Source of the DNA: Rhodocytophaga aerolata
Lineage (GTDB): Bacteria; Bacteroidota; Bacteroidia; Cytophagales; 172606-1
Length of the DNA stretch: 64,000 nt
NCBI RefSeq assembly: GCF_030503435.1
Contig: NZ_JAUKPO010000007.1
Location: 62,001-126,000 of the forward strand
Direction of reading: 5' to 3'
The first letter of the stretch is position 1. Every line of letters begins with the position of its first letter. Below are positions 18,365 to 27,852 of this stretch, in pieces. The translations under genes were made by a program, and so were the position numbers. The notes under the pieces were generated by a model, which was given only the letters and a program-made list of their open reading frames with translations, was not told the origin of the DNA and made no database searches.

Positions 18365-19063
18365 ATGTGCGACAGATATTCTTTTACACTTTCAAAAGAG
18401 AAAACCATCCGGAGGTTTGGATTGAAAATAAAGCAGGTACCTGCGCCTAATTTTAACTTTGCTCCAGGTATGCAAATTCCGGCTATTATGCAACAGGCTC
18501 CGGTGGAGATAACATTGCTGCATTGGGGAATGGATATTCCACAAGTTAAAGACCCAAGCAAATTCAAACAGGTATCGGTTATTAGCACAGACCCTCTTCC
18601 CTCACAACCTTCCCTGCATGAGCTACTTACTACTAACCGTTGCATTATTCCGGCCGATGGCTTTTACTTATGGAAGCGGGTATCCAAAAAAGGAAAATTA
18701 CCCTACAGAGTAGTATTGAAGTGGAGTCTGCCGTTTGCTATGGCCGGTGTATGGAATACTAGTAAAACTAAGGAATCGCAGAAAGATTGTTCTATATTAA
18801 CCACCTCTTCTACTTCTGTCATTCAACATATCAGCAAGCATATGCCTGCCATACTTCCTCTAGAGCATGAAAAAGCATGGCTCTATGAGAACTTATCTGC
18901 CGAGGAGACTTTAAAGTTACTGCTGCCTTATCCTGCGGAAAATATGAAAGCTTACCCAGTATCGGCCCAATTGCTACAGGCTAATGAAAATTCTGAGCTG
19001 CTTACCAAACCTGCACAGCCCACCGACCAGTTTGGCAATTATATATTATTTGAAGACCTTTAA
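18365..19063 (+). CDS. SRAP/HMCES-family SOS response-associated peptidase
   Basis: 232 residues. The start MCDRYSF places Cys at position 2, the residue that crosslinks to abasic sites in single-stranded DNA after Met removal. NFAPGM, IIPADGFYLWKR (the catalytic Glu is replaced or offset: FYLW where many have FYEW) and HMPAILPLE (the catalytic His) follow in the family order. YedK/HMCES proteins protect abasic sites at replication forks. The FYLW reading, in place of FYEW, is worth checking since that Glu assists crosslink reversal. It is a single-gene unit. Confidence 0.87.
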   Translation: MCDRYSFTLSKEKTIRRFGLKIKQVPAPNFNFAPGMQIPAIMQQAPVEITLLHWGMDIPQVKDPSKFKQVSVISTDPLPSQPSLHELLTTNRCIIPADGFYLWKRVSKKGKLPYRVVLKWSLPFAMAGVWNTSKTKESQKDCSILTTSSTSVIQHISKHMPAILPLEHEKAWLYENLSAEETLKLLLPYPAENMKAYPVSAQLLQANENSELLTKPAQPTDQFGNYILFEDL

Positions 19064-19159
19064 AAAATAGCTCGACATTTGGCTAATTTAGTTTAATTTC
19101 ACGGCCGGAAAAGCTAATAGGTTTTTGTAGGAGTTTATATATTAACTGTCCGCCTGATC

Positions 19160-19864
19160 TTGAAAAAACATATCCCGAATTTACTTACCTGCGGTAATCT
19201 GTTTTGCGGATGCATTGGCATTGTAGCTACTTTTCAGGACAACCTGGTATTAGCTGCTTACCTCACTGGCATTGCCGGCGTGCTTGATTTTTTTGATGGT
19301 TTTGTGGCCAGATGGCTAAAAGCTTATTCATCCATCGGCAAAGAACTGGATTCCCTGGCCGATTGTGTTACGTTTGGTGTATTGCCAGGCATGATTCTGT
19401 TTCACCTAATTGGCAAAAGTATGAGTAACGGGAGTTTACCAGAAGGAAGTAGTTGGTTGCCTTTCGTGGCTTTTGTGATAAGTATATTTTCAGCCTTGCG
19501 CCTGGCTAAATTTAATGTAGATACCCGGCAGACTACCTCTTTTATTGGGGTGCCTACGCCTGCAAATGCTTTACTGATCAGCTCTTTTCCCTTGATACTC
19601 TGGCAATATCCACCTGCCGAAACCCTGATTCTGAATACCTATTTTCTGGTTGGCCTTACGTTGCTTATGTCTTACTTATTAGTAGCCGAAATACCTTTGT
19701 TTGCCTTAAAGTTTACTTCCTATGCATTTTCAAAGAACCGGCCTAAGTACATATTTCTGTTTTTATCTTTAGTTTTGCTTTTTACCTTACAATTCATTGC
19801 TATTCCGTTTATTATTGCCTTGTATATTTTAATATCCTTGTTTAACCGGAACGATGTGAGTTAA
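19160..19864 (+). CDS. pssA: CDP-diacylglycerol-serine O-phosphatidyltransferase
   Basis: 234 residues; the start codon is TTG at 19160 (KKHIPNLLTCGNLFCGC is the family N-terminus and no ATG is available). The CDP-alcohol phosphotransferase signature DG-x2-AR-x8-G-x3-D-x3-D is complete: FDGFVAR, then SIGKELDSLAD, near residues 45-68. Six to eight membrane helices. It transfers phosphatidyl from CDP-DAG to serine, the first step to phosphatidylethanolamine. The sequence and length fit the type II (Bacillus-like) PssA. purS follows after 51 bp. Confidence 0.92.
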   Translation: MKKHIPNLLTCGNLFCGCIGIVATFQDNLVLAAYLTGIAGVLDFFDGFVARWLKAYSSIGKELDSLADCVTFGVLPGMILFHLIGKSMSNGSLPEGSSWLPFVAFVISIFSALRLAKFNVDTRQTTSFIGVPTPANALLISSFPLILWQYPPAETLILNTYFLVGLTLLMSYLLVAEIPLFALKFTSYAFSKNRPKYIFLFLSLVLLFTLQFIAIPFIIALYILISLFNRNDVS

Positions 19865-19915
19865 CATCTAGTAACTATTATTTATCAGCCTATCAGCTTA
19901 TTAACACATTGAATT

Positions 19916-20170
19916 ATGAAATTTATTGCCGAAATTGATGTAATGCCCCTAAAAGAAATTTTGGACCCCCAAGGCAAAGCTGTAAAGCTGGGATTGAGAA
20001 ATTTAGGTATAACCCAGGTAGAAGATGTACGTATTGGGAGACACATTACCCTGGAACTGGAAGCAGCTGATGAGAATACGGCCCGGCAACTGGTAGAAAC
20101 AGCTTGTAAAAAATTATTAGCTAACCTTATTATGGAAGGCTATACATACAAAATTACTTCCCTGGCATAG
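19916..20170 (+). CDS. purS: phosphoribosylformylglycinamidine synthase subunit PurS
   Basis: 84 residues, the usual length of the family. MKFIAEIDVMPLKEILDPQG followed by LRNLGITQVEDVRIGRHITL is the PurS signature. PurS dimers bridge PurL and the glutaminase PurQ in purine synthesis; neither partner gene is in the window. The AACKKLLANLIMEGY-like C-terminus is complete. Confidence 0.92.
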   Translation: MKFIAEIDVMPLKEILDPQGKAVKLGLRNLGITQVEDVRIGRHITLELEAADENTARQLVETACKKLLANLIMEGYTYKITSLA

Positions 20171-20220
20171 CTATATGCTAAAAAGGCTTTTAGGTCAGTA
20201 ATTTTAAACACCTGAACCCC

Positions 20221-21345
20221 ATGAAGCCAATACAAGTAAAATTAAAATTTAATGCAGCAACCAAAGACCATGGGGATAGGAAACCCATACGCGATGGGTT
20301 GTCTTCTATTGTAAAAGTAGGTGAGTATTTATGGCTTGCCTGTGATGAAGGCATAAGCCTGGAACGGCTAAAGAAAACGGACGATGGGTATCATGAACAT
20401 ACCCTTTTTAAGCTGTCTGATTATATTACTTTATCTGAAGAAGAAATTTCAGAAATAGATATTGAAGGCATAGATTTCGAAAACCATTATCTGTGGATTA
20501 CAGGTTCTCATGGATTGAAACGCAAAAAACCTTCAGAGGACGATTCTGTTAAAAAGCAGATAAAACACATAGCCAAAGTTGAAGCAGAACCTAACCGGTA
20601 TTTACTCGCCCGTATTCCACTTGTAAAAGATGATAAAACCGGCGAATTAGTCCTGTGTAAGTCTTGCCCTCATCCGGAAGACCCGGACAAAAAGTTGACA
20701 GCCGCCCGGTTAAAAGGCGATGCTAATTCTAATGAGTTAATGGATGCTTTGAAGAAAGATAAGCATCTGAAAAATTTCTTAAAAATACCGGGCAAAGACA
20801 ATGGGTTTGATATTGAAGGCCTTGCACTGGATGGCTCCAGAATATTTCTGGGCTTGCGTGGTCCGGTACTCAGAGGTTGGGCAATTATATTGGAGATTGA
20901 AACCAAAGAGGTAGATAAACAGACAATAGAGTTAAAGTCCATAGGCCCCAAAGACAAAAAATACAAGAAGCATTTTCTATATCTGGCTGGCATGGGCATA
21001 CGGGAAATAACCCCCGCTGGAAAAGATTTATTAGTATTAGCCGGGCCGACCATGGAACTGGATGGAACTATAGCCGTATACCGCTGGAAAAATGCCTTGG
21101 CAGCAACCAAAGAAGTAAAGAAATCTCTAGTGTATGAAGAGCAGGTAGAGCGGGTGTTTGATATTCCACATGGTACGGGGAAGGATGCTGGCAAAGATAA
21201 AGCTGAAGGCATTACATTGATATCTGAACACGAACTGCTCGTAGTATTTGATAGTCCGGCAGAGAAACGGAAGAGTGGCAAAACAGACGTCGTAGCAGAT
21301 ATTTACTTATTGGCAGGAAAGAATAAGAAACCGTCAGAAAAATAA
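20221..21345 (+). CDS. DUF3616 protein
   Basis: 374 residues without signal or membrane segment. GLSSIVKVGEYLWLACDEG at residues 23-41, DIEGIDFENHYLWITGSHG, GFDIEGLALDGSRIFLGLRG and AEGITLI show repeated four-stranded blade-like units, consistent with the beta-propeller DUF3616 family. The biochemical role is unknown. It ends in a shared convergent terminator with the beta-barrel gene downstream. Confidence 0.82.
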   Translation: MKPIQVKLKFNAATKDHGDRKPIRDGLSSIVKVGEYLWLACDEGISLERLKKTDDGYHEHTLFKLSDYITLSEEEISEIDIEGIDFENHYLWITGSHGLKRKKPSEDDSVKKQIKHIAKVEAEPNRYLLARIPLVKDDKTGELVLCKSCPHPEDPDKKLTAARLKGDANSNELMDALKKDKHLKNFLKIPGKDNGFDIEGLALDGSRIFLGLRGPVLRGWAIILEIETKEVDKQTIELKSIGPKDKKYKKHFLYLAGMGIREITPAGKDLLVLAGPTMELDGTIAVYRWKNALAATKEVKKSLVYEEQVERVFDIPHGTGKDAGKDKAEGITLISEHELLVVFDSPAEKRKSGKTDVVADIYLLAGKNKKPSEK

Positions 21346-21375
21346 AGGCTCTGCATAGCAGATTTTTATAGAAAA

Positions 21376-21414
21376 AATACCCCCTCACAAGATTCAGGAT
21401 TGTGAGGGGGTATT
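21376..21414. terminator. bidirectional terminator
   Basis: Perfect 15-bp arms AATACCCCCTCACAA / TTGTGAGGGGGTATT with a 9-nt loop, flanked by A-rich sequence on one side and T-rich on the other. It sits between the convergent DUF3616 and porin-like genes and should serve both. Confidence 0.9.
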
Positions 21415-21420
21415 TTCAAT

Positions 21421-22032
21421 TTAAAACAATTTAAAGCCTACACTTAGCTGAAATACTTTAGCCCGCTGGTTAAAATAAGAATTAATCAGATTTAACCCAG
21501 TTTCATAGCGGGCATCAAATGTAAGGTTACCCAGATCGAATCCTACGCCTGTTTGTATCCCAATGTTAGACTTATTAAACTCATAGCTATTCTCATTTAA
21601 CAGCTTCAGGTCATTTTCTTTCTCTTTCAACACAAAAGAAGCTACAGGGCCACCATAAATTCTGAAGTTAGATTTTTTGCGTTTGCCTTCAGCCAGTTTA
21701 TAACCAATAAGTAAAGGAGTATCCAGGGAAGAGAGCCTGATTCGGCCATTCACGTTCTGAGAAGCAGGATTGCTAGGGTCTTGCCGGATTTGCAAATTGC
21801 TGCCTTTGGTATTAAAATAGGCTTCGGGTTGTACATAAAATTTACCCAGATTAGCTCTCACAAATGCACCGCCAGACCAGGTACGGATATACTCATAATT
21901 TACATTCGATTGATTATCGCTAGAGATTTTGGTATAATTTAGGCCGACACGTGGACCTATGGTAAACGTAGATTGCGCCATTATATGGGAAGCTGCTACA
22001 AGCATTACCACTAAAACAAACAGTTTTTTCAT
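21421..22032 (-). CDS. PorT-like outer-membrane beta-barrel protein
   Basis: 203 residues: a signal peptide (MKKLFVLVVMLVAASHIMAQ), then alternating strands beginning FTIGPRVGLNYTKIS and ending VFQLSVGFKLF with the C-terminal aromatic typical of barrels. It fits the 'porin family / outer membrane beta-barrel' group of Bacteroidota. The ligand is unknown. It faces the shared terminator, and its upstream 388 bp (22033-22420) contain no gene I can support, presumably only promoters for this gene and the next one in the opposite direction. Confidence 0.82.
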   Translation of the reverse strand: MKKLFVLVVMLVAASHIMAQSTFTIGPRVGLNYTKISSDNQSNVNYEYIRTWSGGAFVRANLGKFYVQPEAYFNTKGSNLQIRQDPSNPASQNVNGRIRLSSLDTPLLIGYKLAEGKRKKSNFRIYGGPVASFVLKEKENDLKLLNENSYEFNKSNIGIQTGVGFDLGNLTFDARYETGLNLINSYFNQRAKVFQLSVGFKLF

Positions 22033-22420
22033 AGGATTATATAGTTAGGTGAACAAAATGAAAAACTGCATAATTTGCAGATTTTCAATCGTTTGTGATA
22101 AATAGGGAAGGCCTTCCGTGCTTTTGTATATAGCTACTCTTGTGCCAAAAAGTTTTTATCGAACTTTATTCTGATAAAAATTACTTTAACAAATACAGGT
22201 TTGGCAAACAAGTGTCTGAAAAACAGCCGATTGAAATTTAAGAAAAGTTAAATTGTTTTTTAAACATACATCTTGCCAGTAAAAGTAAACACTCGGATCT
22301 ACCTGCAGTTCACATATAAAATTTACCGGTTTAACATGCCTTTTATACAGTTCATCACTATTGACTTTACCGCCTGTGCTCTCCTAGGTATATTTGGTTC
22401 ACCAATCGGAACCTACCCTT

Positions 22421-22693
22421 ATGAATCGTTTAACCTACCCGTATACAGAAGAATTAAAGAAAATACATAAAATCAAGTTGTTTTATACCCATGCCACCAT
22501 TTTTCTGATCGTCAATACGCTTCTGTTCATACTCAATATGGCTACGAACCCTGCCTATTTATGGTTCTGGTGGCCATTGTTTTTTTGGACAAAGGGAATT
22601 GTACTACATGCCTTAAGCACATTTGATACCTCCCCTGGTATGCCGGCAGAAGATATTAGTCCCAGCTTACTTCAGAATAATAGCAATAAGTAG
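22421..22693 (+). CDS. 2TM-domain protein
   Basis: 90 residues from the ATG at 22421 (MNRLTYPYTEELKKIHKIK); the upstream extension is discounted. Two hydrophobic helices (FYTHATIFLIVNTLLFIL and YLWFWWPLFFWTKGIVLHA) with a short polar turn match the 2TM domain family of small bacterial membrane proteins. The function is not known. It is 142 bp upstream of prfB. Confidence 0.75.
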   Translation: MNRLTYPYTEELKKIHKIKLFYTHATIFLIVNTLLFILNMATNPAYLWFWWPLFFWTKGIVLHALSTFDTSPGMPAEDISPSLLQNNSNK

Positions 22694-22835
22694 TAAAGGG
22701 ATAGTATTTAGTAAAACTTTACGTATAGGAATACATCCCTCCATTATTGTAGTTACCCAATCCTGAGAACATACAGCCTCTTGCCTGCGTACTTACAGCA
22801 GAAAGACGTATATTTGCCAGATAAATTATTAGCTT

Positions 22836-23913
22836 ATGACCACAGAACAGATGAAAGATCTGAAAGCGCGAATAGCCGCTTTGAGGAGGTATCTTTGACT
22901 ATGATGCCAAACATGCCGAAATTCAAGATCTGGAGAAAATAACCGTACAACCTACCTTCTGGGACGATCCAAAAGAAGCCGAAAAGACACTAAAGGCAAT
23001 GAAGTCCCTTAAAATGTGGACAGATGATTATGACGATATAGAGACTATGTTCGGCGACCTGGAAGCACTGGACGAGTTTTACCAGGCTGGCGATGTGTCG
23101 GATGAGGAAATAGGTGCGGAATATAAAAAAGTTGCGAAAGCCGTAGAAGAACTGGAATTCAAAAAAATGCTTAGTAATGAGGAAGACCAACTCAGTGCTA
23201 TCATAGAAATAAATCCTGGGGCGGGTGGTACCGAAAGCCAGGACTGGGCCGAGATGCTGATGCGGATGTACATTATGTGGGGCGAAAGCCACAAATTTGC
23301 TGTGCGGCAGTTAAATTACCAGCCAGGCGAAGGAGCCGGCATTAAGTCGGCAACGCTTGAAATTGATGGGCCTTTTGCCTATGGCTATTTAAAGGCTGAA
23401 ATAGGCGTACACCGGCTGGTGCGTATTTCTCCTTTTGATTCCGGAGGCAGGCGGCATACCTCTTTTGCTTCTGTTTTTGCTTACCCAGTAGTAGACGATA
23501 CCATAGAAATTGAAATAAACCCGGCAGATATTGAATGGGATACCTTCCGTTCCGGTGGTGCCGGTGGGCAGAACGTAAATAAGGTAGAAACAGCCGTTCG
23601 GGTGCGCCATAGGCCTTCTGGTTTAGTGGTAGAATGTCAGCAAGAGCGTTCGCAGTTGCAGAATAAAGAAAAGGCCTTGCAAATGTTAAAATCGCGCTTG
23701 TACCAGTTAGAAGTTGACAAAAGGAATGAAGAGCGCGACAAAGTAGAAAGCACTAAAAAGCGGGTAGATTTTGGCTCCCAAATCCGCAATTATGTAATGC
23801 ACCCTTACAAGCTAGTAAAAGACTTGCGGACTGGTATAGAACGTTCGGATGTGCAGAATGTGATGGATGGCGATCTGGATGAATATATTAAAGCGTATCT
23901 GATGGAGCAATAA
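22836..23913 (+). CDS. prfB: peptide chain release factor 2, programmed frameshift
   Basis: The gene reads as codons 1-20 from the ATG at 22836 ([20 protein letters not shown]), then an in-frame TGA at 22896-22898. After a +1 shift it continues [14 protein letters not shown] from 22897 to the stop at 23913, about 358 residues in all. The body has the SPF tripeptide (RISPFDSGG), which recognises UGA/UAA, and GGQ in [11 protein letters not shown], which triggers peptidyl-tRNA hydrolysis. The shift is the classical autoregulation: low RF2 leaves UGA unread and promotes frameshifting. It is convergent with the methyltransferase. Confidence 0.95.
22884..22899 (+). promoter_or_regulatory. prfB: prfB programmed +1 frameshift signal
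   Basis: An internal Shine-Dalgarno-like AGGAGG is followed directly by TAT CTT TGA C. This is the canonical arrangement: a stimulator, then the slippery CUU, then UGA followed by C, a weak termination context. The SD is strong although Bacteroidota rarely use strong SDs at starts, so this internal copy is under its own selection. Confidence 0.93.
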
Positions 23914-23939
23914 ACATTATATATTACAAAGCGTATTTT

Positions 23940-23965
23940 AGGCACATGCTGTATAGTATGTGCCT
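23940..23965. terminator. bidirectional terminator between prfB and methyltransferase
   Basis: AGGCACAT / ATGTGCCT arms with a 10-nt loop and T-rich flank, lying between two convergent stop codons. Confidence 0.75.
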
Positions 23966-23972
23966 TTCTATT

Positions 23973-25019
23973 TTAGATAGGTTTCACGGCTACTACTTGT
24001 GCTGCTCCAGGAATAGCAATAAATTTAATCTGTTTTTTTGGTTTGAAACCTGCTTCTTTTTGCCATCTGGAAATTTCATTAACGGCCCATGTACCGGAAG
24101 TGGACGTAAGGGCAAAAAAGACATCCAACACGGAACCTACCTGATCGGCCGATGTAGGTGTTTCGGGGCGGATAAACTCCTGAATTATTATATGCCCACC
24201 AGGTTTTAAGGCTTTATATATTTTTTTACATAAGGCCACATTTTGCTCATGCGTAAAGTGGTGCACCAAGTTCGCCATAAATACAAGGTCATATTGGTTA
24301 TTACCTAAATCATCTTGCAACGCATCGCCAGGCAGATAATGAATCTTATCTTTTACTGGCGAAGAGGCTAGAATAGGTTTTGCCTTTTCTACGGCTGCAG
24401 GCAAGTCCAGTATGGTGGAGTGAAGGAGTGGATGCCGACGGCACAATTCTTCAGAGTATAATCCGTGTGAGCCGCCTATATCCAACATTTTAGTAGCTCC
24501 TTTGGGCAAAGGGGTTCTCTGGCCTACTTCCGGAGACGTAACTCTGGCAATGGCATACATTCCTTTTTGATAACTATCCCATTGGGCCGCTGTAAATGTA
24601 TCGTGGTATTGAAGTCCTCTGCCAGTTTTCATGAATTCCCTTAATCCTCCCATAAAATCCCACATGATTTCTGAAAACAACATCTGGTAGTATAAGGATT
24701 GTTTAGCATCTTTTAAGAGCCATTTTTTAGCCTGTGGTGCCAGTCCGAATTTTTCATTGGCATAGGTTAAATAGTCGGCTGAGGTAAGAGCCCCTAACAT
24801 ACTGCGTAGGGCAGTGGCATTCAGATTGCAGGCAGCAGCAATCTCTGGCAACGATTTTTTTTCTCCTTTTAGTGCCTCGAATATTCCTAAATGTACGGCG
24901 TCAAAAATTATTCGGGCTTTTATGAATGCAATATTTGTATGAACCAATGGCATAGGAGCCATGCCACTCCACTTAGCTATAGTTTCCAGAACGTTATCCG
25001 GACTTACGGTTAATTTCAT
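23973..25019 (-). CDS. SAM-dependent O-methyltransferase (family 2 type)
   Basis: 348 residues from the ATG at 25019 (MKLTVSPDNVLETIAKW); the 25 codons upstream in frame look unlike protein. The N-terminal dimerisation/winged-helix part (FDAVHLGIFEALKG) is followed by a Rossmann methyltransferase: LDIGGSHGLYSEEL is the SAM loop, GDALQDDLG, FMANLVHHF and PGGHIIIQEF follow in order. It resembles acetylserotonin/caffeate-type methyltransferases and small-molecule methyltransferases in bacterial secondary metabolism; the substrate cannot be told. It is monocistronic. Confidence 0.85.
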   Translation of the reverse strand: MKLTVSPDNVLETIAKWSGMAPMPLVHTNIAFIKARIIFDAVHLGIFEALKGEKKSLPEIAAACNLNATALRSMLGALTSADYLTYANEKFGLAPQAKKWLLKDAKQSLYYQMLFSEIMWDFMGGLREFMKTGRGLQYHDTFTAAQWDSYQKGMYAIARVTSPEVGQRTPLPKGATKMLDIGGSHGLYSEELCRRHPLLHSTILDLPAAVEKAKPILASSPVKDKIHYLPGDALQDDLGNNQYDLVFMANLVHHFTHEQNVALCKKIYKALKPGGHIIIQEFIRPETPTSADQVGSVLDVFFALTSTSGTWAVNEISRWQKEAGFKPKKQIKFIAIPGAAQVVAVKPI

Positions 25020-25186
25020 AAATAGTATGCAGGCGATAGATATCAGGGCATCTGCCCAAAGCGCAGACAAAATAAAACAGCAGATTTTTCTCAAATCTGC
25101 TGCAAACTAAATATATAGAATTTTCACTGTAGTTTACTTACTAAACTTCAAAATACTACAGGTTGTTTTCACCTTATGAAAAATGA

Positions 25187-25339
25187 TTAAAGGTCAAATA
25201 CAGGTTTATCCTCAGTTCCTGATTTCAGTTGCTTAGTATCAACACTTGAGCTTGACAAACGATTTCTGTTTCTCACAGTGAATTCATAGGCTACATAAGT
25301 GCCTATAGCAATAACAAACATTGTTTTAAGTATAGTCAT
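25187..25339 (-). CDS. small single-pass membrane protein (50 aa)
   Basis: A 50-codon ORF starting MTILKTMFVIAIGTYVAYEF, one N-terminal hydrophobic helix, then a polar tail (VRNRNRLSSSS, ending DKPVFDL). It is compact, with an ATG start and no better use for this stretch, so probably real, but I recognise no family. It sits between two minus-strand genes and could be a DUF-type membrane anchor. Confidence 0.45.
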   Translation of the reverse strand: MTILKTMFVIAIGTYVAYEFTVRNRNRLSSSSVDTKQLKSGTEDKPVFDL

Positions 25340-25448
25340 AGTTGTATAAAGTAAAAATTGATTACTTCCTACATGTACGCAAACCTAGCCGGAATGTTAT
25401 TTCAATCACTTATAGACGATTGTACTCATATAAATCTTATAATGCTTG

Positions 25449-26468
25449 TTACCAGCCCACACCTATTGTATTTGTTTTTATACGGCACAAATACATATCG
25501 GCGGTAATATACAATACCGAGCCATCGTCGCCCCATGCGCAGTTAGCAGTGGGTACGCCAGTTTCTATGCGGCCAAGTAGTTTGCCAGTTGGTGTAAATA
25601 TATAAATGCCTCCTGGTCCTGTAGCGAATATGTTCCCTTGCTTATCTACTTTCATTCCGTCGGGAGATCCGGGCATTTTGTTCATAGCGGCAGAGGCATC
25701 ATAAAAAATGCGGCTTTTGCCCAATGTGCCATCGGCGTTTACCGGAAAAGCTTTCCAGATAGCTACATTATCCGATTGAGCTACATAGAGTGTTTTTTCA
25801 TCCGGTGAAAAAGCTATGCCATTGGGGCGGGTCATCTCTTTGGTGAGCAGGGTTAGTTTGCCATCCGTAGACCAGCGGAATACACCAAAGAAGTCTAATT
25901 CACGTTGTGGATCGTCTTGTTTTTTTGGCAGCCCATACGGGGGATCGGTAAAATAAACATCTCCATTAGACTTTACCACAGCGTCATTCGGGCTATTGAA
26001 CCGCTTTCCCATATAGTTGTCAGCCAGGGTTTGCTTGCCGCCATTCCAGTCCATGCGGGAGATGCGGCGGTCGCCGTGTTCACATATTATCAATCTGCCT
26101 TGTTTATCTAGCGTTAAACCATTACTTCCTGGTTCATCTCCGTAGGTGGCTACACCAGTATAGCCGGCTGGTTTCATAAATTCTCGTATTCCTTCTCCGG
26201 CTTTCCATTTCATAATAGCATTGTTAGGAATATCTGAAAAAAGTAAATACCCACCGTCCTTTATCCATAAAGGGCCTTCTGTCCATTCGAATCCGGTGGC
26301 TAGTACTTCTATTTTTGCATCTTTGGGAATCAACTGATCTAATTGCGGATCCTCCCTTACAACTCTACCTAACGTTGGATAGGGAGGGTTATCCTGAGCA
26401 AAAGTTGTAACAGAAATACTTACCAGACATATAATACGCAGAGAAGTAACTAATTTCTTGAATGGCAT
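25449..26468 (-). CDS. exported SMP-30/gluconolactonase-like protein
   Basis: 339 residues with a signal peptide (LRIICLVSISVTTFAQ). Six-bladed propeller motifs: ATGFEWTEGPLW, LLFSDIPNNAIMKW, NGLTLDKQGRLIICEHGDRR, RFNSPNDAVVKSNGDVYFTDPPYG, RPNGIAFSPDEKTLYV and PDGMKVDKQGNIFATGPGG. The Glu, Asn and Asp positions match the divalent-metal site of SMP-30/gluconolactonases, which hydrolyse sugar lactones in the periplasm. The true substrate is inferred only. Confidence 0.87.
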   Translation of the reverse strand: MPFKKLVTSLRIICLVSISVTTFAQDNPPYPTLGRVVREDPQLDQLIPKDAKIEVLATGFEWTEGPLWIKDGGYLLFSDIPNNAIMKWKAGEGIREFMKPAGYTGVATYGDEPGSNGLTLDKQGRLIICEHGDRRISRMDWNGGKQTLADNYMGKRFNSPNDAVVKSNGDVYFTDPPYGLPKKQDDPQRELDFFGVFRWSTDGKLTLLTKEMTRPNGIAFSPDEKTLYVAQSDNVAIWKAFPVNADGTLGKSRIFYDASAAMNKMPGSPDGMKVDKQGNIFATGPGGIYIFTPTGKLLGRIETGVPTANCAWGDDGSVLYITADMYLCRIKTNTIGVGW

Positions 26469-26566
26469 AAAGCTATTTTATAATCATTACCAGATAAAAT
26501 AGCAAGTAAGAAGTTTATTCCATCTAACAAAGGGCTTAGCCACATTTTTTATAGGCACTTATTTCT

Positions 26567-27712
26567 TTATTGCCCTTTAGGAAAAGGAACAGCCTCGTTG
26601 TTAAGCTGAGTAGCCATGGAAGCTGCCGGACCCACTAATGTTGCCTGCTGAGGTATATGATCTACATCCATACGGGTGCGTGGCAAGCTATTCGGATAAT
26701 TTTTCTGCAGGAAGCCAATCATTTTCTCCCGGACCAGGCAACGCAGGTCGAAAGCTTCCCCTGAGTTGGTGGCACTCATAATCATGCGGATTTCTATACT
26801 TTTATCCGTAGCATTGGTTACCTGCAAAGCAGCTACTTTTTTGTCCCAAAGGGGAGAACTGTTAAGTGTGCGGTTAAATTCTTCCCGAAGGGCATCAATA
26901 GGTGCTGTATAGTCGGCATAAAGAAAAACACTGCCAATTAGTTCGGTAGTGACCCGTGTCCAGTTCTGAAAAGGTTTATCCAGAAAGTAATTAATAGGCA
27001 CAATGAGCCTGCGTTGATCCCATAATTTTAGCACAACATAGGTTAATGTTATTTCTTCTACCCGGCCGAACTCTCCTTCCACAATTACGGCATCGTCTAT
27101 CCGGATGGGTTGTGCAATGGCTATTTGAATACCAGCTAGCAAGGTACCCAGGCTTTTTTGGGCAGCAAAACCTACAATTATACCTGCAATACCTGCCGAT
27201 GCCAGAAGACTTACCCCAATCTCCCGGATCTCATTGAAAGTCATTAAGGCAATACCTATAGCAAAGAGTACAATCAGAAAAACAGCTAATCTTTCAATGA
27301 TCTTAAACTGAGTATAAACCTTGCGGGCCGTTAAATTATTTGCTGCTTGCAGGTCGTAATACTTAATAAGTACATCACGGCCGAAAGAAATGGCCCGGAT
27401 AAACATAAACGCTACCGCAGCAATAAGGGAAATGCTTAAAATATGGCCCAGTACATGCGAAATAGAAATGCCTAGCAAGGGCGAAATACTAACGACTGCC
27501 AAAATCAACACAACAAATCTGGTAGGATAGTAGAGATGTTTATTTAACAAATGCCCTACAGACATTTCTGACCGGTGGCTCCAGCGTTCCAGTACTTTAA
27601 ACAGGGCCTTGTGTATAAAAAATGCAGCGATGAGGGTACCTATAAGCAGGCCAACTGAACCGACAATGCCCCACTCGGTACGTACTTGGGTGATTAATTG
27701 CTCTAAATTCAT
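26567..27712 (-). CDS. MscS-family mechanosensitive channel
   Basis: 381 residues. Four to five N-terminal membrane helices, then the conserved pore-lining TM3 region GFAAQKSLGTLLAGIQIAIA and QPIRIDDAVIVEGEFGRVEEI, which begins the MscS beta domain. The cytoplasmic cage follows (LRCLVREKMIGFLQKNYPN). It is likely to release solutes on membrane tension. The extra N-terminal helices compared with E. coli MscS place it in a larger YbdG/YnaI-like subgroup, an inference from length. Confidence 0.9.
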   Translation of the reverse strand: MNLEQLITQVRTEWGIVGSVGLLIGTLIAAFFIHKALFKVLERWSHRSEMSVGHLLNKHLYYPTRFVVLILAVVSISPLLGISISHVLGHILSISLIAAVAFMFIRAISFGRDVLIKYYDLQAANNLTARKVYTQFKIIERLAVFLIVLFAIGIALMTFNEIREIGVSLLASAGIAGIIVGFAAQKSLGTLLAGIQIAIAQPIRIDDAVIVEGEFGRVEEITLTYVVLKLWDQRRLIVPINYFLDKPFQNWTRVTTELIGSVFLYADYTAPIDALREEFNRTLNSSPLWDKKVAALQVTNATDKSIEIRMIMSATNSGEAFDLRCLVREKMIGFLQKNYPNSLPRTRMDVDHIPQQATLVGPAASMATQLNNEAVPFPKGQ

Positions 27713-27852
27713 TCGTAACGGGTATTCAGTATCTATCTATTACAGTGCTAACCTACGGGTGAAAGGGTATATAGTTTAAAAACAGCCGGCATTCCTGTCA
27801 GATTGTAAGAAAATTACTAAAAAATAAAAGGATAGTAGAATATGCTGAAATT

